From: Desulfonatronum lacustre DSM 10312
Lineage (GTDB): Bacteria; Desulfobacterota; Desulfovibrionia; Desulfovibrionales; Desulfonatronaceae
Assembly: GCF_000519265.1 (NCBI RefSeq)
Contig: NZ_KI912608.1
Location: 1,928,582-1,992,581, forward strand
Direction of reading: 5' to 3'
Length of the DNA stretch: 64,000 bases
This document shows, piece after piece, positions 56,430 through 64,000 of this stretch (its first letter is position 1; each line of letters begins with the position of its first letter). A program made the translations under genes and the position numbers. Below the pieces are notes generated by a model, which searched no databases, had not been told where the DNA came from, and saw only the letters and a list, made by a program, of their open reading frames with translations.

Positions 56430-57076
56430 AAACCCATCTCCCGCAGTCCTTCACGCAGCCCGTCGCGGACCAGTTCCTTGGCGGGCAGCCATTTTCCGCC
56501 CCGGCGAAAAAACCTGCCGGCCTGCAACAGATCCTCGCTCAACGAGCGTTGCCGCTCGTCATACTGAAACCGCCCGGCGACGAACTGGTTCTGAACATCC
56601 AGCAGGGTCAGTTCCAATACGACCATGCCCGGCTCGGTCACGCCCCACTCGCCGCCTTCACGTTCCTTCCACTCCAGCACCTGGGGAATCAGGAGATAGT
56701 CGGTCTGGACGCACCGGCCGACATCCATCCAGTAGCGCAACCCGGAAACACCGGCCTGCTCCCCTCCCATTTTGGACAGAATCAGCTCCTGGCATTGCCT
56801 GGTGCCCTCGGTCCCCAGAAAAGGACGATCCTCTTTGGCCCGCAGCAGCTCGGACAGCATGCCGTCCAGTTCTTCCAGCAAATCAGGCGACAGCGTGACC
56901 GATTTGTCCGCACGGGTGCTGGAGAGCATCTGCCACCCCTGATGGGGCTGGTGAAACCCGGCCACTCCCAACGTGGCCTGGGAGGGCAGCGGCGTCCCGG
57001 CGGGCTTGGGAGCGCATCCGGCCAGAAGCAGAATCATGCAGCACAGATACGGAATCAACGAAAAACGACTCGTCAT
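56426..57076 (-). CDS. Lipoprotein of unknown function
   Basis: A 216-residue protein with a lipobox (ILLLAGC, the first 17 or so residues being the signal peptide), so it is likely attached to a membrane. The mature part has no motif I know; it is mixed alpha/beta with a region ([18 protein letters not shown]) suggestive of beta strands. The frame opens at 57208, but ATG 57076 begins the lipoprotein signal and lies one base after the hisB stop. It is inserted between two his genes, which is unusual. Confidence 0.65.
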   Translation of the reverse strand: MTSRFSLIPYLCCMILLLAGCAPKPAGTPLPSQATLGVAGFHQPHQGWQMLSSTRADKSVTLSPDLLEELDGMLSELLRAKEDRPFLGTEGTRQCQELILSKMGGEQAGVSGLRYWMDVGRCVQTDYLLIPQVLEWKEREGGEWGVTEPGMVVLELTLLDVQNQFVAGRFQYDERQRSLSEDLLQAGRFFRRGGKWLPAKELVRDGLREGLREMGL

Positions 57077-57077
57077 A

Positions 57078-57665
57078 TCAGCAACTTCCTTTGGTGCTCG
57101 GCACACCGGTACGGGTCCTGGAAACAGCCTGGCGCAGGGACATGCCAAGGGCCTTGAACGCCCCTTCCACGAGATGGTGGCCGTTGCGGCCGTAGCGATA
57201 CTGAACATGCAGGTTCATCCGGGCCTCCTGGGTCAGGGACTTGAAGAATTCCCGCCAGACGTCCTTTTCCTCTCCGGCGATCAGAGCAGGCAGCGGCTCG
57301 TCGTCGTACACGAGATACGGCCTGCCCGAGAGATCCACCACGACTTCCACCAAGGCCTCGTCCATGGGAACCACCGATGAGCCCAGCCGGACGATCCCGG
57401 CCTTGTCCCCCAGGGCGTCCGAGAGGGCCTTGCCCAGGGTCAGGCCCACGTCTTCCAGGCTGTGGTGCGCGTCGATATGCAGGTCCCCGGCGCAGGTCAG
57501 ATTCAGGTCGAAGTCCGCCCAAAAAGCCAACAGATGCAGCATGTGGTCGGCGAACCCGACGCCGGTCTGGATGTGGGTCGCCCCGGAACCGTCCAGGACC
57601 AGTTCCAGCTTGATGGATGTTTCCTTGGTCGTCCGCTCCGTCGCGGCTTTGCGAATCTCGTGCAT
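57078..57665 (-). CDS. hisB: Imidazoleglycerol-phosphate dehydratase
   Basis: A 195-residue enzyme of step 6 of histidine synthesis. The duplicated metal-binding half-motifs are both present: GFADHML with [10 protein letters not shown], and [13 protein letters not shown] near 158-170. It lacks the phosphatase domain of E. coli HisB, as in most bacteria. It heads an operon with lipoprotein, hisA and copZ. Other his genes are not in the window. Confidence 0.95.
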   Translation of the reverse strand: MHEIRKAATERTTKETSIKLELVLDGSGATHIQTGVGFADHMLHLLAFWADFDLNLTCAGDLHIDAHHSLEDVGLTLGKALSDALGDKAGIVRLGSSVVPMDEALVEVVVDLSGRPYLVYDDEPLPALIAGEEKDVWREFFKSLTQEARMNLHVQYRYGRNGHHLVEGAFKALGMSLRQAVSRTRTGVPSTKGSC

Positions 57666-57977
57666 ATACCGTGTCCCGCCTTGCGTTTTGATGCAAAAAG
57701 GACATTTTCTCCCGGAAGACGACCGCTGTCAATGCAACCGTCGGGAACGTCCAAGGCAATCTTGTTCTCGAACCACAGGCGTTCTTGGGTCGGTATCGAA
57801 ATAGAAATCGCGATCGAAATCGATTTCTGGTAATGTTCCGATTTCGATAGCGATTTCGACTTCGATGATTGCTGCCCCACCCTTGCGGGCTTCCCCTGAA
57901 CACCTTGCAATTCAATTACTTGAAATTACAAATATTTCTAAAGAACACAAATCTCTTACGAGAATGTCCCGGCCCTA
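57666..57977. other. Intergenic region with hexamer inverted repeat
   Basis: These 312 bases lie between hisB and the DUF4416 gene (both minus). Apart from the repeat at 57790-57869 I see nothing. Promoters for hisB must lie here. Confidence 0.6.
57790..57869. repeat. Inverted pair of hexamer repeats (right of his block)
   Basis: ATCGAAAT / ATCGATTT-type units arranged as an inverted pair around position 57830. It has the same sequence type as 55321-55459. Both sites lie just outside the his-lipoprotein-copZ block. Confidence 0.8.
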
Positions 57978-58514
57978 TCAGTCGGTACAAACGCCCAGCT
58001 TCACCCGGTAGCCATGGCGCAGTACGGTCAATTGGGCTTGCAGGGCCGGATCGGCGTAGTCCCGGAAGGTCCAGGGCAGGGAGCGCCACTTCCCGGCCTG
58101 AAAAATCAGGGTCAGGTCGGCGAAGACGCCCTGGCCGAGATAAATGCGGTGGGTGAAGTTCTTGCCCGTGGCCAGCACGAACCGCTCCTGGGTCAGCAGT
58201 CCCGGGTCCAGATTGAACAACCGCTTGCCGTCCCGGACATGACGCTGTTCCAGTTCATGGGCCCACAACTTGATCTCCCGCAACCGATCCTGCCCCACGA
58301 CCTGGGCGAACCCGAGCAACCGACGCTCCAACGGCGCTCCGAACTCCGCCTGGTAATACGTCGTTTCCGTGAACGGCAACGGCTTCCCCACGGTTTCCAG
58401 CGGCCCGAGATACGCCTCCAGCTCGGATCGTAGGTCCGGCCAAAAAACGTCCCACCGGGCGCTGAACAGGGACAAGACCATCAGGGCCGGAAGAGGTTCT
58501 TTGGGAATGCTCAT
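57978..58514 (-). CDS. DUF4416 family protein
   Basis: A 178-residue conserved protein without a membrane span. The start, PKEPLPALMVLSLFSARWDVFWP, and the late TEETYYQAEFG- and NLDPGLLTQERFVLATGKNF-type segments are hallmarks of the family, which I know from desulfovibrios and other deltaproteobacteria. Function unknown. It begins three bases after the kinase gene's stop and is presumably co-transcribed with it. Confidence 0.75.
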   Translation of the reverse strand: MSIPKEPLPALMVLSLFSARWDVFWPDLRSELEAYLGPLETVGKPLPFTETTYYQAEFGAPLERRLLGFAQVVGQDRLREIKLWAHELEQRHVRDGKRLFNLDPGLLTQERFVLATGKNFTHRIYLGQGVFADLTLIFQAGKWRSLPWTFRDYADPALQAQLTVLRHGYRVKLGVCTD

Positions 58515-58517
58515 GGT

Positions 58518-60599
58518 TCAGGCTCGTTTCGGTGATGCCACCACATCATCAGACAGTTTGAACGGCAAAACCACGTACACCGTGGTTCCCTCGCCCACGA
58601 CGCTTTCCACGAAGGCGTGGCCTTGCAGCAGGTCCACGATCCGTTTGACGATGGCCAGCCCCAGGCCCGCGCCTTGGTGTTTGCGGGTGTAGGAGCCGTC
58701 CACCTGGACAAAGGGCCTGAACAGCCCGCCGAGCTTGTCGTCGGGAATGCCGATCCCGGTGTCCGAGACGGTGAACAATATCCGGACGTCTTCTCCCCGG
58801 ACCGGAGCCAGGGGCGTCATGTCCACCCGGACCTCGCCGCGATCCGTGAACTTCAGGGCGTTGCCCATCAGATTGAACAGCACCTGCCGAATCCGGGCCT
58901 CGTCCCCGACGACCCGCGGGGGCAGGGCCGGGTCCAAGGTGCATTTCAGGTCCACGCCCTTGTCCCGGGCCTGCACCGTGAACAGCTCCATGACGGAATT
59001 TCCCAGGTCCCTGACCGAAAACTCGGCCTCATAAATCGACAGTTTCCCGGCCTCGATCATGGACAGGTCCAGAATGTCCGAAAGCAGACGGGTCAGGCGG
59101 TTGGCCGAGGTGAAGACCATCTGCACGTATTTTTGCTGATCCGCGTCCAGGGTCGTGGCCTGCAAGAGCTGCATCAGTCCCATGATGCCGTTCAAGGGCG
59201 TGCGGATTTCATGGCTCATGTTGGCCAGAAACTCACTCTTGGCCTTGTTGGCGGCCTCGGCCTGCTCCTTGGCCTGAAGCAGATCCCGTTCGGCCTGCCT
59301 GCGCTCGGTGGCGTCGCGGATGATCATGCTGGTCACGTCGCGGCCTTCGCAGTCCCGGAAAGCGGACGAACTGACCTCCGCGGGGAACCGGGAACCGTCC
59401 TTGCGGGTGAAGGTCAATTCACCCAACGCCTTCCCGTGGGCGCATCGCTGTTCCAGCAACTCCGGAAGCCGGGGGTCCGACATGTCCACCAGCCCGCGGC
59501 GGCCCGCCTGGATGATCTCCTCCTCCGTTCGCCCGAACATGGCGCACGCCGCGGGATTGGCCGCGAGAATCCCGCCCTGGGGCGTGGTCAACAGGATCGC
59601 GTCCAGGCTGTTTTCGAAAAATGCCCGGTACTTCTGCTCGCTGGCCGCAAGCTGGCGCGTCCGCAACCGGACCTGCCGCCGCAAGGCCCAGGACCACAAC
59701 AGCGCGACGAGCAGCAGCACGACCAACGGCAGCAGCACCATCCCGAAATACCGCGCGAAGTCGAGAAACGAGTGCGGACCCTCTTCGTAGACCCCCATCC
59801 ATTTTTCATAGATCCGACGGTATTCGTTGTTGTCCCTGAGCACCTGCAAGCCTTCGCTGAAAAGGGCCAGAAGATCGTCCCGCCCCTTGAGCACGGCATA
59901 GCAAAAACCCGCGGAAAACAACGAATGACGGCCCACGAGCAGGTTGTTCCAACCATCCTTTTCAATCCAGTACATCGCGGAAAGCCTGGGCAACAGGGCC
60001 ACCTCGTGCCGCCCCCGGGCCAGTTCGCGCAGCACGTCCCGCAAGGAATCGACAACCGCGGCCTGGCCTTCCAAACCATGGTCCACGACGTAATCGTGCA
60101 TGATGTCGCCGCGCTGGACCACGAGACGCATCCCGGCCAAATCGGCCAAATCCCTCGGCGGGTCGACTTCGCCCTTGCGCACCACGGCCACGTAATGAAT
60201 GACCGCGACCGGAGGGCTGAAATCATGGGTCGCATCCCGTCCCGGGGAGTAAAGCATGCCCTGGATCACGTCGATGTCGCCCTGGATCAGTTGTTCGCGA
60301 ACCACCGGCCAAGGATCCAGACGGATTTCCAGGTCCATCTCCATCGCCTGGGCAACGGCCCGGGTCAGGTCGAGCATGAATCCGGCGGGAGCGCCGTCCT
60401 GATCAAGAAAGGCGAACGGAGGATAGTTGTCGTCGCCGCTGACGACGATGGGCCGCCCGCTCGCGATGCCGTCGCCCGGCACGGGGAACACGAGCACGGC
60501 CAACAGGACCACCGCGACCAGCACCATAATCCGTTTCAACGCCGTTCCGGACGACCTCACGCTCGCACGGCTGATGTCATGCATAATTGACACGTTCAT
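58518..60599 (-). CDS. Sensor histidine kinase with periplasmic solute-binding sensor domain
   Basis: A 693-residue kinase. A signal/anchor segment at residues 21-40 is followed by a periplasmic SBP_bac_3-like domain (about 50-270, as in amino-acid-binding proteins, e.g. [22 protein letters not shown]). A membrane span ([13 protein letters not shown] near 292-310), a PAS domain (325-445), HisKA with His463 in [12 protein letters not shown], and HATPase with [13 protein letters not shown] complete it. No receiver domain is attached. ATG 60599 has AGGGG five bases upstream. It is probably co-transcribed with the DUF4416 gene. Confidence 0.85.
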   Translation of the reverse strand: MNVSIMHDISRASVRSSGTALKRIMVLVAVVLLAVLVFPVPGDGIASGRPIVVSGDDNYPPFAFLDQDGAPAGFMLDLTRAVAQAMEMDLEIRLDPWPVVREQLIQGDIDVIQGMLYSPGRDATHDFSPPVAVIHYVAVVRKGEVDPPRDLADLAGMRLVVQRGDIMHDYVVDHGLEGQAAVVDSLRDVLRELARGRHEVALLPRLSAMYWIEKDGWNNLLVGRHSLFSAGFCYAVLKGRDDLLALFSEGLQVLRDNNEYRRIYEKWMGVYEEGPHSFLDFARYFGMVLLPLVVLLLVALLWSWALRRQVRLRTRQLAASEQKYRAFFENSLDAILLTTPQGGILAANPAACAMFGRTEEEIIQAGRRGLVDMSDPRLPELLEQRCAHGKALGELTFTRKDGSRFPAEVSSSAFRDCEGRDVTSMIIRDATERRQAERDLLQAKEQAEAANKAKSEFLANMSHEIRTPLNGIMGLMQLLQATTLDADQQKYVQMVFTSANRLTRLLSDILDLSMIEAGKLSIYEAEFSVRDLGNSVMELFTVQARDKGVDLKCTLDPALPPRVVGDEARIRQVLFNLMGNALKFTDRGEVRVDMTPLAPVRGEDVRILFTVSDTGIGIPDDKLGGLFRPFVQVDGSYTRKHQGAGLGLAIVKRIVDLLQGHAFVESVVGEGTTVYVVLPFKLSDDVVASPKRA

Positions 60600-60697
60600 C
60601 GCAACCCCTGGCTTTCCGACGCGGACACGTCGATATCTTGTCGTCACCTTGCCGCCCGGATGACGGACTCACCGCCTCGTCCATCCAAATCGAAATC

Positions 60698-63643
60698 TCA
60701 CCGCTCCAAAACCTCCCGAATCACGGCCTCCAAATCCCGCAATTGATACGGCTTGCCGATAAAGCCCTTGGCGCCGGCGGACAGGGATTGTCGACCGTGC
60801 CCTTCCGATGAGTAGCCGCTGGCGATCACCACCTTGACCAGCGGGTCGGCGCGCAGCAGTTCTTGCAGGCATCTGTGCCCGCCCATGCCGGGCATGTTCA
60901 GATCCAGCAGCACCAAATCGATTCCCTCGCCCTCCCGGCGGTATGTTTCCAGGGCCTCTTCCCCGCTGACCGCGCTTTTCACCTTGAACCCCAAAGCCTC
61001 CAAGGCCTCACGGGTCAATTCACGGATTTCCGGCTCGTCGTCCACCACCAGAATGGTTTCTCCCTGGCCATGGCCCGTGGCCAACGGGCTGTTCCGCTCC
61101 GTCTCCTCTTCCGGCGCATGTCCGTCCGCCGCGGGCAGGTAGATTCTGAACACGGTCCCCTGCCCTGGTTCGCTGTAGCATTGGATGTAGCCGCCGTGGC
61201 TCTTGACGATGCCGTACACCGAGGCCAGTCCCAGCCCGGTACCCTTGCCCACGGTCTTGGTGGTGTAAAAGGGATCAAAAATGTGAATCAGTGTTTCCTT
61301 GTCCATGCCGCGGCCCGTATCCATGACGGTCAACAGCACGTGGCGGCCGAGATCGGAGCCGGGATGCATCCGGACAAAGCCTTCGTCCAAAACCACGTTG
61401 CCGGTTTCGATGCGAAACATTCCTCCGTCCGGCATGGCGTCCACCGAGTTGTTCGCCAGGTTGAGCAGCACCTGTTCGATCTGTACGGGATCGGCCAAGA
61501 GCGGCCAAAGCCCGGGATCAAGACGCGTTTCCACGGCGACCATCTTGGGGATGGTCCGCCGCAGCATGTCCGCCACGCCTTCCACTTCCCGGTTCAGGTC
61601 CACCGGTACCCGACATGATCCCTCCTTGCGACTGAACAGAAGCAATTGCCTGACCAACTGGGCGGCCCGCTGGATGGAATGCAGCGCGGCCTTCAGGCGG
61701 TCGACGTCAGGATGGTCGTCGGACTTGCCCGCAAGCAACAGCTCGATATTGCCGCCCATGGCCTGGAGCAGGTTGTTGAAATCGTGGGCCACGCCTCCGG
61801 CAAGAATGCCCACGGATTCCATCTTCTGCGCCTGGAACAACTGGGCCTGCATTTTTTCCCGCTCCGCCTCGGCCTGCTTGCGCTCGGAGACGTCGTAGGC
61901 CAATCCGCCCACCGCTCTCCGGCCGTCGGCCAGGATCAAGGCGAACTTGACGTCATTCAACCAGCGTTGTTCTCCTCCGATGTGAGCCAGATATTCCAGC
62001 TCGATTCTATCCTGTTCACCGGAGAGAATCCGCCTGTCCGCCTCCTCGAGCAAATCGGCGGTCGCCGGATCGAAAAGCGCCCGCGCCGAATCCCCGCCGG
62101 CTTGACCGGCCGAGACGTTCACCAATTTCGCAACCCGCCTGTTTCTGTACACATGGGCGAGACTCTCGTCCTTAATGTAAGCGTACACCGGGGTCTCATC
62201 CATGAACGCCTGAAAACGTTGCTCGCTTTGCCGCAACCGCTCCTCCACGGCATACTCCTCGGTCACGTCACGGAACACCAGCACCACGCCGGTTATCGTG
62301 CCTTGGCGGTCGCGGATGGGGGCCGCGCTGTCGGCGATCTGGTATTCCTCGCCATCCCTGGAGAGCAGCAGGGTGTGGTTGGCCAGACCCACGATCCGGC
62401 CGGACTGAATCACTTGATGTACGGGATTTTCCATGACCTTCCGGGTCCGGGCGTCGACGATGCGAAACACTTCGTTCAACGACTTGCCTTTGGCTTCAGC
62501 CAAAGACCAGCCGCAAAGCTTTTCCGCGACCTGATTCATATTGGTCACCAGACCTCGGGCGTCCGTGGCGATCACGCCGTCGCCGATGGAATGCAGGGTG
62601 GTGGCGAGGTTCTCCTCACTGGCCTGCAGGTCCCGAGTCATCTTTTCCCGCTGGCGGATATTCCAGGCCATTTGCACGACCAGCACCAGGAGCACGGCGG
62701 AGAAGGCCGTCAGGACGCCCAGAAAAAGACGGGTCCGGGTGGACAAGGCCGCCTCGGCCAGCTTGCGCTCGGTTTCGTCAAGGATCAGGGACAGCATCAC
62801 CCGGTGTCCGTTCAACAGCACGACCTCGGCGGACCACAAGGCGTACCTGGCCTCTCCATCCTTGGTCATGAACTGGATCGGCTCGTCCTTGAAGAACCCT
62901 TGCTCCGCTATCTTGGCCACGATGCGGTCCCGGTCCGCGGGATCGGCCCAGATGCCGACCTCCTTGGAAGTCCGTCCGATCATTTCCTCTCTGGCATACC
63001 CGAGCATCTCGTTCCAGCGTTCATTGACGTCCAGAAACAACCCGGTTTCGATCTCTGAGATGACCAGCGGCGCCGGACTGGAGTGAAAGGCCTTGGCGAA
63101 CCGCTCCTCGGACTGCTTACGATCCGTGATGTCCAACACGGTGAAGGTCACTCCGGCGGACAGGTCCTCCGGGTCCAGGGGAGTCGAGGAAAGGATGACG
63201 TCCAGGACGGCCCCGTCCTTGCGCAGCCAGCGGGTTTCCACGGACCCCGTACCCTTTTGGGAGATTTGACGATATTTTTCCCGCCCAACGTAGTCGTAGT
63301 CCTCCTGCGTGGGGTAGAGCATCCGCGCGCTCTGGCCGATCAGCTCCTCCCGGCTGTAGCCGGTCAGCTCCAAAACATAGTCGTTGACACTGACGATCAC
63401 CCGGTTTTCCACCATCCCGATGCCCGTGGGCGCGGTCTGGAGGATGGTGGCCAAAAGCTGATCGGCCAGCGAATGCCTGTCTTCCCCTTCGAGCTCATGA
63501 GAAAACGACGGCACGGCGAGCAACATCAAAAACAATACCAGCAGGCATGTCCCCGGCAGCCCGGAAATCGAACCGCCGGTTCCCTGCCTGTTCGCAACGA
63601 AACAAACCCGAATCTCAGAGCTTTGATCCTGGAGTGTGGTCAT
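60698..63643 (-). CDS. Multi-PAS hybrid sensor histidine kinase with C-terminal receiver
   Basis: A 981-residue kinase. An N-terminal hydrophobic segment (LLVLFLMLLAVPSFS) is followed by several PAS domains, in two blocks separated by a membrane span (VLTAFSAVLLVLVVQMAW near residue 310). HisKA has His620 in AGGVAHDFNNLLQ, HATPase has GTGLGLASVYGIV, and a receiver at about 860-981 has LVLLDLNMPGMGG. The FNN box after the histidine is that of PAS kinases that drive multi-step phosphorelays. No response regulator lies adjacent. The input is unknown. Confidence 0.87.
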   Translation of the reverse strand: MTTLQDQSSEIRVCFVANRQGTGGSISGLPGTCLLVLFLMLLAVPSFSHELEGEDRHSLADQLLATILQTAPTGIGMVENRVIVSVNDYVLELTGYSREELIGQSARMLYPTQEDYDYVGREKYRQISQKGTGSVETRWLRKDGAVLDVILSSTPLDPEDLSAGVTFTVLDITDRKQSEERFAKAFHSSPAPLVISEIETGLFLDVNERWNEMLGYAREEMIGRTSKEVGIWADPADRDRIVAKIAEQGFFKDEPIQFMTKDGEARYALWSAEVVLLNGHRVMLSLILDETERKLAEAALSTRTRLFLGVLTAFSAVLLVLVVQMAWNIRQREKMTRDLQASEENLATTLHSIGDGVIATDARGLVTNMNQVAEKLCGWSLAEAKGKSLNEVFRIVDARTRKVMENPVHQVIQSGRIVGLANHTLLLSRDGEEYQIADSAAPIRDRQGTITGVVLVFRDVTEEYAVEERLRQSEQRFQAFMDETPVYAYIKDESLAHVYRNRRVAKLVNVSAGQAGGDSARALFDPATADLLEEADRRILSGEQDRIELEYLAHIGGEQRWLNDVKFALILADGRRAVGGLAYDVSERKQAEAEREKMQAQLFQAQKMESVGILAGGVAHDFNNLLQAMGGNIELLLAGKSDDHPDVDRLKAALHSIQRAAQLVRQLLLFSRKEGSCRVPVDLNREVEGVADMLRRTIPKMVAVETRLDPGLWPLLADPVQIEQVLLNLANNSVDAMPDGGMFRIETGNVVLDEGFVRMHPGSDLGRHVLLTVMDTGRGMDKETLIHIFDPFYTTKTVGKGTGLGLASVYGIVKSHGGYIQCYSEPGQGTVFRIYLPAADGHAPEEETERNSPLATGHGQGETILVVDDEPEIRELTREALEALGFKVKSAVSGEEALETYRREGEGIDLVLLDLNMPGMGGHRCLQELLRADPLVKVVIASGYSSEGHGRQSLSAGAKGFIGKPYQLRDLEAVIREVLER

Positions 63644-64000
63644 AACATGAGCCTTTTCTTTGTGTCTCGGTGAACCAGGTTCATATCGTCATCGCTTTGC
63701 AACTCGCCCATGCCTTACGAAAGATAAAGGAATCGGCACGATCTCAAGCTATCTGAAAAACCGGCCAATGACGAGCAAAAATCTGGCAAACAAGTCGAAT
63801 TTCAGCAACAAGAAATCAGGCCGAGCCTCGTGATCGTTTCTGGTGTTTCCCCATACAACCCATCCTACAGTGAATGCCTACATAAACGGATCACCGCGAA
63901 CAGAAGTCTTCCGGCACCTTCTTGACCTGAAAATAGGAGTTGATGTTTTTGCCTTCTCTTGCCTAAACTGACACGAAAAAGTCCAGTTCGCCCAACGATT
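63644..64000. other. Upstream region of the multi-PAS kinase (window edge)
   Basis: 357 bases with no open frame of note and no repeat; it contains the kinase promoter. The next gene to the right is outside the window. Confidence 0.5.

Noticed and set aside
58617-60590. 657-codon open frame antisense to the solute-binding kinase
   Set aside because: Same reason: the opposite strand carries complete PAS, HisKA and HATPase motifs.

Overview
The window looks like a chromosomal segment of a high-GC sulfate-reducing bacterium, probably Desulfovibrionales (Desulfobacterota). I infer this from gene content, not from a marker gene: a complete locus resembling the 'GAK' set (which I know from desulfovibrios), a UbiA enzyme of the futalosine-menaquinone type, an Rrf2-linked cytochrome bd oxidase, ribonuclease Y, and long YeiH-like putative sulfate exporters. 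Nothing looks phage-like, and there is no CRISPR array or insertion sequence. The first gene is cut by the window edge.

Layout. 1-12 kb is mostly housekeeping on the minus strand: an Rrf2 regulator with cydA and cydB, uvrA, a hicBA toxin-antitoxin pair behind a SLOG-like gene, a UbiA prenyltransferase, tyrS, rny, a 6S RNA, zapA and a zapB-like gene. glmU follows. 13.8-21.7 kb is the most distinctive region, a minus-strand operon of eight genes: XXXCH-type protein, PHP-like hydrolase, amphi-Trp protein, PhoU-kinase fusion, ATP-grasp ligase, HprK-related kinase, CofD-like protein and a second amphi-Trp protein. An 890-base gap with a terminator-like hairpin lies upstream of it.

22.4-25.5 kb is a glycine betaine ABC transporter (proVWX type) with a recognisable sigma70-type promoter and a terminator. 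25.6-29 kb is a three-gene phosphorelay. 29.3-38 kb holds a DMT exporter, nth, tgt, two acyltransferase-like genes (one fused to a TraB/GumN-like domain), a radical SAM protein and three paralogous proteins of unknown function.

38.1-48.7 kb is a duplicated transport/regulation region. Each half has a YeiH-like permease with a long N-terminal extension, a tiny membrane partner encoded just after it, and a divergently encoded NtrC-type regulator. One sensor kinase with a heme-c motif lies in the first half. Sigma54-like promoters precede the permeases. 48.7-50.5 kb is an operon of two DUF1538 membrane proteins and a P-II-like protein.

50.7-64 kb contains tRNA-Pro(CGG), an HD-GYP response regulator, cheB, ppaC, a ComEA-like protein, a his fragment (hisB, lipoprotein, hisA, copZ), DUF4416 and two large sensor kinases.

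Two families of short tandem repeats are scattered between genes. A degenerate heptamer (TCCTGAA-like) occurs at four places between 19.7 and 40.6 kb. An ATCGAA/CCGATT hexamer occurs in inverted pairs on both sides of the his block.

Long open frames antisense to real genes were treated as artefacts of GC-rich codon use. Starts were moved where a ribosome-binding site pointed to an internal codon. All identifications come from reading motifs by eye; no database search was run.
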